Assembly (NCBI RefSeq): GCF_025263685.1
Contig: NZ_CP092109.1
Span: 2,047,001 to 2,111,000, forward strand
DNA length: 64,000 nucleotides
Source: Geoalkalibacter halelectricus
GTDB lineage: Bacteria; Desulfobacterota; Desulfuromonadia; Desulfuromonadales; Geoalkalibacteraceae
Direction of reading: 5' to 3'
Shown: piece by piece, positions 1 to 8,507 of the stretch
Layout of the letters: every line of letters begins with the position of its first letter
How positions within the stretch are numbered: position 1 is the stretch's first letter
Position numbers and translations under genes: made by a program
Notes under the pieces: model-generated
The model's database searches: none
Seen by the model: the letters and a program-made list of their open reading frames with translations, nothing else
What the model was told of the DNA's origin: nothing

Positions 1-42
1 CAAGTTTGCATCGAAAAGACGTTGCCTGGGATGGGAGAACAC

Positions 43-1179
43 ATGAAGCAACCGGCCGTTACAGTCGTCATTTGCAATTTCAACAAGCGTGAAGATGTCG
101 TACGAGCCGTGCAGTCGGTTCATGACAGCCACAATGTCCAATGCACAACCCTGGTCATCGACAATGCGTCCACCGACGGCTCCCAGGATCTGCTCAGGGA
201 GCGCTTCGGCGATAGGATACAGTTGGTCGAATTGCCTTGCAATATCGGCGGCGCGGGTGGCTTCGGTACAGGGATGACACGGGCACTGGCTGAACCTTCT
301 GAATTCGTGCTGCTGTTAGACAATGACGCCTTTCTGGAGCCAGATGCACTGGCGCAGATGTGCGATTTCCTAGTACAGAGGCCGGATGTAGCAGTCGTTG
401 GGCCGGCTATTTTGTTCGATCAGCAGCGGGATTTGGTGCAGGAACTTGGCGGCCGGATTAACGAGAGGTTTGTGTTCCACCCTAACTTCAGGGGCAGCGC
501 CCGCACTGAACTGCCAGCTGCACCCTATTGCTGTGACTATGTGCCAGCCTGCTGTTTGCTCACCCGCCGAGAGGTCATCGATCAGGTCGGCGTTTTTGAC
601 CCGAGCTACTTTCTTTACTGGGATGATGTCGACTGGTGCAGCCGTGTCAGGCAGCAGACGGGCATGACGATCCAGGGATTGCCGAGCGCGATTGCTTGGC
701 ACCGCGGTGGCAGTGCCACCAATCCGATCGCACGCTACTACCAGTGGCGCAACCGCTTGAAATACTTTTCGGCCCACTTGCAGCCGGCGCAGTGGCCGGC
801 CTTTGCCGTGTCCTTTGCCGAACAGGTCATGATGGCACTGGTCAATTCACGGCTGAGCGGGAAAGAAAATGTCGTTGCAGCCATCGAGGCCGCGTTGGAA
901 GATGCGACGGCTAGACGTTTCGATCGCTGCCAAAACACCGAACGTTTTATTGCCGTCAAGCCTCGACAACCCTATACCGCCAAGGCTTCGGCGGTGGTGC
1001 ACGAATGCGGACACGTTTTCGATGCCATCGGTCTGCAGGGGGTGGATTACATCCAGGACGCCTACGGTAATCGTATCGGCTCGCTGGCGGCCACAGAAGC
1101 CGCCGCGCTTGCCAAGAATTGCTGTGACTATGCGAGGCTGATCGCAGCCTCGCTTGCTACTCTGGCACCTTGTGACTGA
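43..1179 (+). CDS. GT2 family glycosyltransferase
   Basis: This 378-residue protein has a family-2 (GT-A) glycosyltransferase fold and probably adds a sugar from a nucleotide donor during surface-glycan assembly. The N-terminus (VTVVICNFNK) is the usual first beta strand. NASTDGS, LLLDNDAFL (DxD-like metal site) and FLYWDDVDWCSRVR are family landmarks, as in rhamnosyl- and galactofuranosyltransferases. The last 90 residues (AVVHECGHVFDAIG onward) are unfamiliar. TTG at 22 and ATG at 31 are in frame, but ATG 43 has GGGAG six bases upstream and begins right at the domain. The following gene starts 26 bp downstream. Family assignment is firm; substrate is unknown. Confidence 0.88.
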   Translation: MKQPAVTVVICNFNKREDVVRAVQSVHDSHNVQCTTLVIDNASTDGSQDLLRERFGDRIQLVELPCNIGGAGGFGTGMTRALAEPSEFVLLLDNDAFLEPDALAQMCDFLVQRPDVAVVGPAILFDQQRDLVQELGGRINERFVFHPNFRGSARTELPAAPYCCDYVPACCLLTRREVIDQVGVFDPSYFLYWDDVDWCSRVRQQTGMTIQGLPSAIAWHRGGSATNPIARYYQWRNRLKYFSAHLQPAQWPAFAVSFAEQVMMALVNSRLSGKENVVAAIEAALEDATARRFDRCQNTERFIAVKPRQPYTAKASAVVHECGHVFDAIGLQGVDYIQDAYGNRIGSLAATEAAALAKNCCDYARLIAASLATLAPCD

Positions 1180-1205
1180 CAGATTTGTTGCGAAGCGAGG
1201 ATTCA

Positions 1206-2375
1206 GTGCCCATCACAAACAAGATTTCCATGACGATGGTCTACGAGGTGAACCTTGCGACCAGGGGCTCCATCGGCATCAAGAAAAAGATGCTGGGCCA
1301 GGCAGAGGCTTTCAGTTTGCATTGCCGCCGAGTCGAAGTCATTTGCCTCGACCGGGCCACGATCATTGGCCTAACGTTTGTGGATGGCAAGAACATTGCG
1401 CGGCGAGAGCTATTGCACGATGTGGGTATTGACGAATTCTTCACAGCGGCTTGCCGTGTACTCAAAGATTTCCTTTCTGGCATGGATGTCTTCTATTTCC
1501 GTTTTGCACCCATGCGCAATGCTGGACTTGCAGACTGTCTTAGGCTGGTGCGGGAAAGTGGATACCCCGTTTTTTTGGAGGTGCCTACCTACCCATATAT
1601 CAAAGAGCTCAGTGAGGAGCACAAGCAGCTAGATGCCACATTCCAGCCCAACCTAAATGCTCTTGCCACGACAGTTTTCAGTCCGTCGGTGCCATCGCAC
1701 CTAGAGCGGCTGTTCGGCTCGCCTTTGGTGAGAATGCAAAACGGCATTGCCTGCAACCATCTGCCAATCCAGAAACCCAGTTGGGATCCACAATCCTTTG
1801 ACATGATTGCCATCGGGTGGCTGGCCAGATGGCACGGATTCGACCGGGTAGTGCACGGATTGCGCAATTTTGCCCGGCAAATGCCAGGGGTGCGTTCTCA
1901 TCTGCACATTGTGGGCGAGGGTCCCTTCCAAGAATCGCTCAAAGACTGTGTGCGGCAGGAGGGTTGTGGTAACCAAGTCACCTTTTGGGAAAGCACGGAG
2001 GGGGAGGAGCTTGATGCTATCTTTGCCCGTTGCCAATTGGGCATTGGCTCTCTCGGCTGGCACCGTACGGAAGTTGAGCATGCAGATACGCTTAAAAGCA
2101 GGGAGTATGTCGCCCGAGGGCTTCCGGTGGTACTGAGCTATGATGACACAATCGGCAATGCTGGACTACCCGGAATTTTTCGTGTCAGCGCAGATGATAG
2201 ACCTATCGACCTGACAGAGATATATAACCAGGTCAGAGAGTTTTTCGCTGATGGGGGTCCTCGTATCCATTGGGATTACGCAAGGACTCACTACGACTGG
2301 AGTCTGATAACCCGTCGTCAAATGGAAACCATCTTGAGTCATATTTCACAGAGTACGAATACTATTTACAGCTGA
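1206..2375 (+). CDS. GT-B (family 1/4-like) glycosyltransferase
   Basis: The 389-residue product resembles GT-B retaining glycosyltransferases. Its C-terminal half has a typical donor-binding lobe: MIAIGWLARWHGFDRVVHG, then HIVGEGPFQESLK and later EYVARGLPVVL. The usual EAMA-type loop is replaced by HADTLKSREYVARGLP. GTG 1206 is preferred because GCGAGG lies five bases upstream; TTG 1185 and ATGs near 1230 are alternatives. It follows the GT2 gene by 26 bp and is probably co-transcribed with it. Its composition is GC-richer than the genes after 2.4 kb. The acceptor is unknown; a role in flagellar or surface glycan is inferred from position. Confidence 0.8.
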   Translation: MPITNKISMTMVYEVNLATRGSIGIKKKMLGQAEAFSLHCRRVEVICLDRATIIGLTFVDGKNIARRELLHDVGIDEFFTAACRVLKDFLSGMDVFYFRFAPMRNAGLADCLRLVRESGYPVFLEVPTYPYIKELSEEHKQLDATFQPNLNALATTVFSPSVPSHLERLFGSPLVRMQNGIACNHLPIQKPSWDPQSFDMIAIGWLARWHGFDRVVHGLRNFARQMPGVRSHLHIVGEGPFQESLKDCVRQEGCGNQVTFWESTEGEELDAIFARCQLGIGSLGWHRTEVEHADTLKSREYVARGLPVVLSYDDTIGNAGLPGIFRVSADDRPIDLTEIYNQVREFFADGGPRIHWDYARTHYDWSLITRRQMETILSHISQSTNTIYS

Positions 2376-2457
2376 GGTTAATTTTCTAAAAAACTAGGTC
2401 GCTCTTTTAGGCAAAGGATAGCGACACTTTTGGATTTATTTAAAACAGGTGGTTGTT

Positions 2458-3372
2458 ATGCTGCTTGATATAGTGATCTGTACCTACAATAGGGGTAATT
2501 ACCTCTCCAAATGCTTAGAAAGTTTGTTAAATCAAGTTCAATCATTTGAAAATGTCGGGCTATTTGTTGTTGACAACAATAGTACCGACAACACAAAAAA
2601 GGTTGTTGAAGGATTTCAACAAAAGGTCACCAAAGTTCGTTATGTAAGCTGCCTTAAGCAGGGACTTGGCTTTGCTCGCAATAAAGCTATTGAAGAATGT
2701 AATGCAGAATGGCTCGCATTTATTGATGACGATGCTTATGCGGAAAAAAATTGGTTGGAAAATATTCTTCGGATAATACACGAGGGGAAATTCGACGCTT
2801 TTGGGGGAGTATATTATCCTTGGTACGCAGAGGGGAAGGTGCCTTGGTTCAAAGATTGCTACGAAACAAATGATACATGGATGCCTCCCGGTGATGAGTT
2901 TCGTTTGACGCAGGGTTATTTTTCTGGGGGGAATTCAGTGTTTAACGTTGGAAAACTCAGGGCTGCAGGAGGATTTCCAGTGGGAATTGGAATGAACGGC
3001 AACTTTGTCGGTTACGGCGAGGAAGTTGCCACCCAGCGGACCATGGCGATCAACGGTTCCCGACTCGGCTTCAGTCGCCGTTTGATTATTCACCATCTGG
3101 TACCGATGCGAAAGCAGAGGTGGCAATGGGCTTGGAAGCGCTCTTTTGCCTCGGGGAGGGATTTTTGGGCTATATATTCGAAGGAAACGACAAGAGAAAA
3201 TCTATTTTTCTATATAAAGAGTTCGCTTTTTAACACTTTTAGGGTTACAGCAATGTCGTTGAAATTATTTTTGTCAGGGAATCATAATTTTAAATGTCTT
3301 CTCTATGAATCTGGAAAGTTTGCATATATTTCTGGACTTATTTTTGGATATTGTCAGATGGAAAAATTATAA
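2458..3372 (+). CDS. GT2 family glycosyltransferase
   Basis: This is a 304-residue GT-A glycosyltransferase: LLDIVICTYNRG at the N-terminus, VDNNSTDNT nucleotide-binding loop, ARNKAIEECNAEWLAFIDDDA with the DDD metal site, then GGNSVFNV and GYGEEVATQRT in the acceptor half. ATG 2458 has AGGTGG five bases upstream, so the upstream GTG 2449 was not used. The C-terminus is basic and hydrophobic (FYIKSSLFNTFRVTAMSLKLFL), which could lie at the membrane. From here the DNA becomes clearly AT-rich compared with the first two genes, which suggests separate acquisition. Donor and acceptor cannot be deduced. Confidence 0.87.
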   Translation: MLLDIVICTYNRGNYLSKCLESLLNQVQSFENVGLFVVDNNSTDNTKKVVEGFQQKVTKVRYVSCLKQGLGFARNKAIEECNAEWLAFIDDDAYAEKNWLENILRIIHEGKFDAFGGVYYPWYAEGKVPWFKDCYETNDTWMPPGDEFRLTQGYFSGGNSVFNVGKLRAAGGFPVGIGMNGNFVGYGEEVATQRTMAINGSRLGFSRRLIIHHLVPMRKQRWQWAWKRSFASGRDFWAIYSKETTRENLFFYIKSSLFNTFRVTAMSLKLFLSGNHNFKCLLYESGKFAYISGLIFGYCQMEKL

Positions 3373-3516
3373 TTTTTCTAACAAATAAATTGTATTATCA
3401 ACGAGATGGGCGTGGGAACAACGCCACGGTTGTCCCCTTAGTGGGCTACCGGTAACGCCCCCCCCCCCCCCGAGGGCGCCGCTAAAACCCAGTCATCTGG
3501 GTAGGGTTTTTGCTCC
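3373..3516 (+). promoter_or_regulatory. Structured intergenic leader with a 14-C tract
   Basis: The 144-bp gap between two glycosyltransferase genes contains several possible hairpins: GGCGT with ACGCC around 3409-3425, and GGG-ACAA pairing with TTGTCCC around 3415-3437. An uninterrupted run of 14 C residues lies at 3458-3471. Just before the next start codon, AAAACCC (3484-3490) can pair with GGGTTTT (3504-3510), followed by further T residues. The last part could be an intrinsic terminator or attenuator. It matches no riboswitch class I recognise. Confidence 0.35.
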
Positions 3517-5052
3517 ATGAATTTCAGCATTGAAAAAAATCGTGTCGTTCTATTTGGCGCAGGAAGTCTTCTTTCCAAATATATCAGATGGATTGAAGAT
3601 ATTTACCATGTCGTATCAGTTATAGACAATGACAATAAAAAACATGGTCATAAAATTGAGGGATATCATGTTTTTGGTCATGAAAAAATAATGGAACTAA
3701 ATTTTGAAAAAATAATAATTACAAGCATGTTTTTTGAAGAAATTAGAAATCAACTTATTTCTTTTGGACTAATTAAAGAAAATATTATTTCTGTTTATGA
3801 AGACACCTATTTGCATAGCCATATAGTCAACGGATTATCCATAGAGGATCGATTTAAAGAGTCTCGAAGTTTTTTTTCATCTTTGCCGGATGCTGGTAAA
3901 CGCCAAGACGTACTCATCATTATAAATTCTCTTGGGATGGGTGGTGCAGAAAGAGCGCTGGTTGACCTTCTGGATAAACTCGACCACAAAAGATATCGTT
4001 TTGTTTTGTTGGCCTTGTCTGGGAAAGGACATTATGCAAAACATATTAACAAAAAAGTACCCATGCATGAATTGTTGACGAGTGATGAATCCATAAACTT
4101 TGCCAGTTCTGTTTTTTTCTCACTGTCCGCAAAGGATCTTTATCTTAATATCATCGGGAGAAGATTTGACACATGCGTCTCTTTTCTGGAAGGCTGGTCG
4201 ACCTATTTAGTCTCCGAAGCTGATTGCGTCAGAAAAATCGGATGGATACATACAGATTATTCAAACAACCATTGGACAAAATATATTTATTTATCCTTGA
4301 AAAATGAGGCTGAGGTTTACTCAAAATTGGATTCTGTGGTTTTTGTCTCTAAATCTGGCCTTGATGCTTTTATTGAGGTATTTCCAGACTATCGTGGCCA
4401 CAAGACGGTCATCCCAAACATTTTCAATAACTCAGCAATAACTCTTAAATCAAAGGATTTTTTTTCCTTCCCAGAGGGTATCTGTGGAAAAAAAGTCTTC
4501 GTTGCCGTTGGGCGATTGGTTGAGGTGAAAGGGTTTAAAAGGCTGATACGTGCCTTTGCCCGACTCGCTCGTGTGAAAAACGATATTCATTTGGTCATTG
4601 CGGGGGAAGGTCCACAAAGGAAGGAGTTGGAGGCCCTGGTTGATGATCTTTCAATCCAAAATCATGTAACTTTGCTTGGCAGAGTCGAGAATCCGTACCC
4701 GCTGATCAAACATGGAGATTTTTTTATTTCCTCCTCCCTCGCCGAAGGACACCCTATTTCAATAGGCGAGGCGCTGCTTCTCGAACGCCCGGTTATCGCT
4801 ACTGACTGCTCGGGGAACAGGGAGATTTTAAACCATGGCGAATTTGGCCTTCTGGTTGATAGCTCGGAAGATGGCTTATATTCCGGAATGCTATTAGCCG
4901 TTACTCAAGATGAATTTGCTGAAGAATACAGGGAAAAAGCTCTTTCCTCCCACAAAAGGTTCAATGCTGAAAACATTTTGGAAAAAGTCGACAACCTACT
5001 CCGCTTTCGAGCGAACTGTCCGCCGGCTAACAGCATATCCCACTTCGTTTGA
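3517..5052 (+). CDS. Rossmann-domain/GT4 glycosyltransferase fusion
   Basis: This 511-residue protein joins two parts. Residues about 8-95 form a Rossmann-like module (VVLFGAGSLLSKYI, VIDNDNKKHG, EKIIITS) of the kind found at the N-terminus of sugar acyltransferases and NDP-sugar enzymes. From about residue 127 it is a GT4 glycosyltransferase: IIINSLGMGGAERALVDLL, FVAVGRLVEVKGFKRLI, VIAGEGPQRKELE and SSLAEGHPISIGEALLLERPVIATDCSG with the E-x7-E pattern. The start has no strong ribosome site; an in-frame stop at 3502 rules out extension. It is AT-rich, like its neighbours. Substrates are unknown. Confidence 0.85.
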   Translation: MNFSIEKNRVVLFGAGSLLSKYIRWIEDIYHVVSVIDNDNKKHGHKIEGYHVFGHEKIMELNFEKIIITSMFFEEIRNQLISFGLIKENIISVYEDTYLHSHIVNGLSIEDRFKESRSFFSSLPDAGKRQDVLIIINSLGMGGAERALVDLLDKLDHKRYRFVLLALSGKGHYAKHINKKVPMHELLTSDESINFASSVFFSLSAKDLYLNIIGRRFDTCVSFLEGWSTYLVSEADCVRKIGWIHTDYSNNHWTKYIYLSLKNEAEVYSKLDSVVFVSKSGLDAFIEVFPDYRGHKTVIPNIFNNSAITLKSKDFFSFPEGICGKKVFVAVGRLVEVKGFKRLIRAFARLARVKNDIHLVIAGEGPQRKELEALVDDLSIQNHVTLLGRVENPYPLIKHGDFFISSSLAEGHPISIGEALLLERPVIATDCSGNREILNHGEFGLLVDSSEDGLYSGMLLAVTQDEFAEEYREKALSSHKRFNAENILEKVDNLLRFRANCPPANSISHFV

Positions 5053-5103
5053 GTATCGTCAGACCACGAAAGGCGAACTATTAAATCATAAAGGAGAAAA
5101 TCG

Positions 5104-6786
5104 TTGAACGTGAGTAGCCGTTTAGGCTTAGACATATTCTCCCCGTCCGGCCACCCCCTGGGAAAGCTCAGTCCTGCGACCCTGGTCAGCCCTAAGGATT
5201 TGGTGACCTCAAAACGCTTGGACCTTGCAGTTAAATACAACTTTGCTCGGTTTTTAAACGGAAAGGGACGACGCCACAGAGTTTCATCGCCGGACATTTT
5301 GTATTCGTCGCATATCGAATTGAGGACAGGAGGCGTCGAGCCCTATGGAATTTTCAAAAAAAGATCCATAGAAGACTACCTTTCTTATTTTAAAATTGTA
5401 AACAATCAAATTAGAGAATATGGATTCGATGAGAATGAGCCCATATATGTCTCCTCAAAAACAGGTCTCGTGCTGAATGGTGCTCACCGCCTTGCTGTTT
5501 CTATTGAGCAAGGCATTCCACTTGTTCCGGTTGTGTACGATTCCAATTCAGAGGGTCGGACCTGGGATTTTTTTTGGTTCCTCGAGGCAGGCTTTTCTCG
5601 TTCCGACCTTGCTGAAATAGCAAGCAATTATTTAGAAATTACCAGCAAAAATTACAATGCCGCGATCGTTTGGCCCTCTGACAATGTTCATTTTCATGAA
5701 GTTTTGAAAGAGATCAAAGAAAGATCGGGAATAATTTACGTCGACTGCTTAGACTCTCAACACAATTTGAAAGAGTTTCTATTTGATGTTTACAGTTACG
5801 ACAAAGGAATTGATGTTGGGAGAACAAACGATAATATCCTACAAAAATTTGGACGTCTTTCGGAAAAGTCCATTAAGGACATAGGCCTTATTATTTTTGA
5901 AACCGAAACATTTGAAGACTCAATCGAATTAAGAAATGATGTTAGATCAATATTTAAAAATAGAATTAACGGCCCAGATTTTGACATAATACACTCGGGC
6001 TGCAGTCCTGATGAGCGCGACCATATCGCTAATATCATATTAAGTATTGCAACCCTTGACAGCTACAAAATTCGCCCTGAACTTTCGCAAAATCTTATAG
6101 AAAAAATTCATGTTTTGAGAAATTGGGCCAAGGAGAATTCTTTCTCCATTGACAACCTTGCAGTAGTTGGCGGTGCAGCGCTTGATCTGTACGGGCAAAA
6201 AAAATGTGATGACATTGATATTATAATGCGCTACCGCGATCGAAGGGAAAGATGGAATGACGGTTCCGCACAATTGTCATTCGGTCTTGACTTAGCAGGT
6301 TTTGGGTACGCCAACCACTTTAAGCGGGAGAGCCCACCGACGGATGATGAGATCATTTCTTGCCGTGACATGCACGTCATGGCAAGGGGTGTCAAATTTG
6401 CTACCCTTGACACGGTATTGGCGCGGAAACGATACTCTCATCAAAAAGCCAAAAATCGTGAAGACATTAGAAACTATGCTCTTTCAAGACTCAAGATTCC
6501 TATAAACCTCGAATCTGACGAGGCGGAAGCACTCTACATTGGCAAGGCGGCTTTTGAGCAGCTCAAAAAACTTGCCGAGAAGTATCATGCTGAAGGCAAG
6601 CTTCATATTGCGTCTTCTTACTATCGAAAAATAACAGAAGAGTGGCCTAAATCTGATTATGGGTGGCTTGGTCTTGGCATCTGTGCTGTTCAAAGAGGTG
6701 ACATGTCCTATGCAAGAGACTACCTGGAAAAAGCAGCAGGCCTCGGAACAAGCAAAGTGGCTAGAAGTCTTCTCTCTGGAATTTAA
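5104..6786 (+). CDS. ParB-like / nucleotidyltransferase / TPR multidomain protein
   Basis: This 560-residue protein appears to be a mosaic. Residues about 60-146 look like a ParB/sulfiredoxin-type fold (SSPDILYSSHIELR, then NGAHRLAV at 125-132). Residues about 185-310 are unassigned. Residues about 350-460 look like a minimal nucleotidyltransferase: GGAALDLYG at 356-364, DDIDI at 369-373 and a basic KAKNREDIRNY stretch. The last 80 residues look like a TPR pair (YYRKITEEWPKSDYGWLGLG, ARDYLEKAAGLG). The start is TTG 5104, with AAGGAG seven bases upstream. It lies inside a glycosyltransferase cluster, so sugar or glycan-carrier modification is a guess. No single family name fits. Confidence 0.6.
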   Translation: MNVSSRLGLDIFSPSGHPLGKLSPATLVSPKDLVTSKRLDLAVKYNFARFLNGKGRRHRVSSPDILYSSHIELRTGGVEPYGIFKKRSIEDYLSYFKIVNNQIREYGFDENEPIYVSSKTGLVLNGAHRLAVSIEQGIPLVPVVYDSNSEGRTWDFFWFLEAGFSRSDLAEIASNYLEITSKNYNAAIVWPSDNVHFHEVLKEIKERSGIIYVDCLDSQHNLKEFLFDVYSYDKGIDVGRTNDNILQKFGRLSEKSIKDIGLIIFETETFEDSIELRNDVRSIFKNRINGPDFDIIHSGCSPDERDHIANIILSIATLDSYKIRPELSQNLIEKIHVLRNWAKENSFSIDNLAVVGGAALDLYGQKKCDDIDIIMRYRDRRERWNDGSAQLSFGLDLAGFGYANHFKRESPPTDDEIISCRDMHVMARGVKFATLDTVLARKRYSHQKAKNREDIRNYALSRLKIPINLESDEAEALYIGKAAFEQLKKLAEKYHAEGKLHIASSYYRKITEEWPKSDYGWLGLGICAVQRGDMSYARDYLEKAAGLGTSKVARSLLSGI

Positions 6787-6794
6787 GAGGCAAC

Positions 6795-7808
6795 ATGCTT
6801 GAGGAACTAGAAAGGTTCGTTTTGTGCACTACACCGGCCGAGTTAAGGAAAAAGCATTTATCCGGACTGGTTACTCATCACCTTCAAAGATATAGAATTG
6901 CTAAATTTCAGCAGATCGTTGCCGAATTCAACAATAATGAGAAACACAAGCCTTTATTAACCCTTGAAGGCATGTTGCCTGAAAAAAAAAATAAAATAGG
7001 CCACATAGGCAGCATTTCTGAAAATTATTTCTATGGTCATGGCCTTGCTTTAAGAGAGTATTGTGGGTCCAGAAGATCCATTACATCCTGCATTGAGCAT
7101 GCTGTTTATCTAGACAACAACCTCCCCCAGCGCGATTGTCGGTGGCCCGTGCTATGCTTCTCTCCCCGCAGGGAATCCTTTCTCAGAACCCGTGGATTCG
7201 AAGCCACTGCCATCGGGTTACCCATTGTGTACACAAAAGGCTTATTGCCTGCTGGGCAGATCGAACGTTTGAAGACTCGCCTTGGGAAAACTCTTATTTT
7301 TTTCCCTTTTCATTCTATTGAAAATGCTTATTGCCGATATTCGATCACCGAGGCAATAAGAGCCTTATCGGAGTATCAAAAAGAATATAAAACCATTATA
7401 GTTTGCATCTACTTTCATGATATAAAAAGTGAATCACTTATCAAACGCTACAAAGATGCTGGCTTCTATTGCGTTACAGCAGGACATCGGGAAGATCCTC
7501 TTTTTTTAAAAAGACTGAGAAGTTTTTTCGACATTTCGGATGCCACTGCGACAAATATGGTTGGAACAAGTTCGGCATACAGCCTAGGATTAAACATAAA
7601 GCATTACATTATTGATCAAGATGTAAAAAAAATACCTATAAATCTAAACGAGCCCGTTATAAATAAAAAGAATCAAATCAGGGAAAAGGCTATGGAAATT
7701 TTAAAAGAACAAAAAAACATAAACAATGAGAATGATTTCTTTTCCTACAACTTTGGCACGAATATTAAATTGTCTTGCAAAGCAATAAAAGAACTTTTAC
7801 ATATTTAG
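6795..7808 (+). CDS. Uncharacterised protein of the glycan cluster
   Basis: The 337-residue product begins eight bases after the preceding stop, with GAGG just upstream of ATG 6795. I do not recognise the family. The central part alternates strands and helices in a way that resembles GT-B or capsule-biosynthesis enzymes: LIFFPFHSIENAYCRYSI, then TIIVCIYFHDIK, GFYCVTAGHREDP and a NMVGTSSAYSLGL segment before the C-terminus. That last pattern recalls the donor lobe of CDP-glycerol or polysialyl-type transferases, but this is weak. No signal peptide or membrane segment is evident. It is AT-rich and probably co-transcribed with its neighbours. Confidence 0.55.
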   Translation: MLEELERFVLCTTPAELRKKHLSGLVTHHLQRYRIAKFQQIVAEFNNNEKHKPLLTLEGMLPEKKNKIGHIGSISENYFYGHGLALREYCGSRRSITSCIEHAVYLDNNLPQRDCRWPVLCFSPRRESFLRTRGFEATAIGLPIVYTKGLLPAGQIERLKTRLGKTLIFFPFHSIENAYCRYSITEAIRALSEYQKEYKTIIVCIYFHDIKSESLIKRYKDAGFYCVTAGHREDPLFLKRLRSFFDISDATATNMVGTSSAYSLGLNIKHYIIDQDVKKIPINLNEPVINKKNQIREKAMEILKEQKNINNENDFFSYNFGTNIKLSCKAIKELLHI

Positions 7809-7820
7809 ATTTTTTAAAAA

Positions 7821-8222
7821 ATGAAAATAAATAGTAAATCAAAAAAATTGATAATTTTTGGAATTGGAAAAGGCGGCCAACACGGCTTTAAATTTTTCAA
7901 AAAAAACTACAATATAATTGCATTCTGCGATAACAACTCAAAAATGTATGGAGAATATTTTTTTAATATTCCTGTTATTGGTCCTTACGATATTGAAAGA
8001 TACGATTTTGATGAAATTGCAATCTGCAGCAGCTATAAAAATGAAATATATGAGCAGCTTGTTTCCGAACTCGGTTTTTCCCCTAATAAAATCAATATAT
8101 TAGACAATGATATTTTGATTTTTGGCCCAGGAAAACCATTTTTGTTTTATGGATTGAGTTTTTTAATTTTTCTTGGGCTGACTTCTATTTTGGCATTGTT
8201 GATTTTCAATCTTTTTTTATGA
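7821..8222 (+). CDS. Small Rossmann-like protein with C-terminal membrane helix
   Basis: This 133-residue protein has a nucleotide-binding-like N-terminus (LIIFGIGKGGQHG, glycines at 14-19), a DNN motif after the second strand and FDEIAICSS after the third. Residues about 110-132 are one hydrophobic helix. The first 95 residues align by eye, end to end, with the N-terminal domain of the fusion glycosyltransferase at 3517. It may therefore act as a detached version of that module held at the membrane. It starts 12 bp after the previous gene, with only a weak ribosome site. The biochemical role is unknown. Confidence 0.6.
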   Translation: MKINSKSKKLIIFGIGKGGQHGFKFFKKNYNIIAFCDNNSKMYGEYFFNIPVIGPYDIERYDFDEIAICSSYKNEIYEQLVSELGFSPNKINILDNDILIFGPGKPFLFYGLSFLIFLGLTSILALLIFNLFL

Positions 8223-8330
8223 CAGATCAAGACATCCTTTCATTTCGCGCCGCTTTGCCACGCCAACCCCACCCCAAAAGCAAACCGCAGGAACCAACAT
8301 CCAAAAATTGAAAAAAATTTATTTTCCCCC

Positions 8331-8358
8331 TAAACCTTTTCTCATTCCCTGCCGATAA
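8331..8358 (+). promoter_or_regulatory. Sigma-28 (FliA) type promoter of the flagellin gene
   Basis: TAAA at 8331-8334 and GCCGATAA at 8351-8358 match the FliA consensus boxes. The 16-base gap is one longer than the enteric norm. Transcription would begin near 8366 and leave a leader of about 140 nt. Confidence 0.8.
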
Positions 8359-8365
8359 GCCTCTC

Positions 8366-8507
8366 GAGAGCCGGAAAAATCCCCAATAAAGGAGGTGAGG
8401 TTCCCCAGGTTCCAAATGCTTTAGCTCCCGGGCTCTCAAAACATAGTTAAACAAAACAACCCCAAGGGCAAGGATGCCCGCAACCCAACTTCACGGAGGA
8501 TTTTACC
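8366..8507 (+). promoter_or_regulatory. Flagellin mRNA leader with CsrA-like sites
   Basis: Two features suggest post-transcriptional control. GGGCA (8466-8470) and TGCCC (8475-8479) form a hairpin presenting AGGA in its four-base loop, the classical CsrA-binding arrangement. A second GGA-rich stretch, ACGGAGGA, covers the Shine-Dalgarno (GGAGGA, 8495-8500) seven bases before the start. Upstream, GAGAGCCGG (8366-8374) can pair with CCGGGCTCTC (8429-8438) across a GGAGGTGAGG segment. The layout resembles the Bacillus hag leader controlled by CsrA and FliW; the analogy is inference. Confidence 0.5.

Noticed and set aside
3373-3516. A cyclic di-GMP or similar riboswitch in the structured leader
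   Set aside because: The conserved GCAAA-type and GNRA-receptor segments of known aptamers are absent on both strands; only generic hairpins remain.
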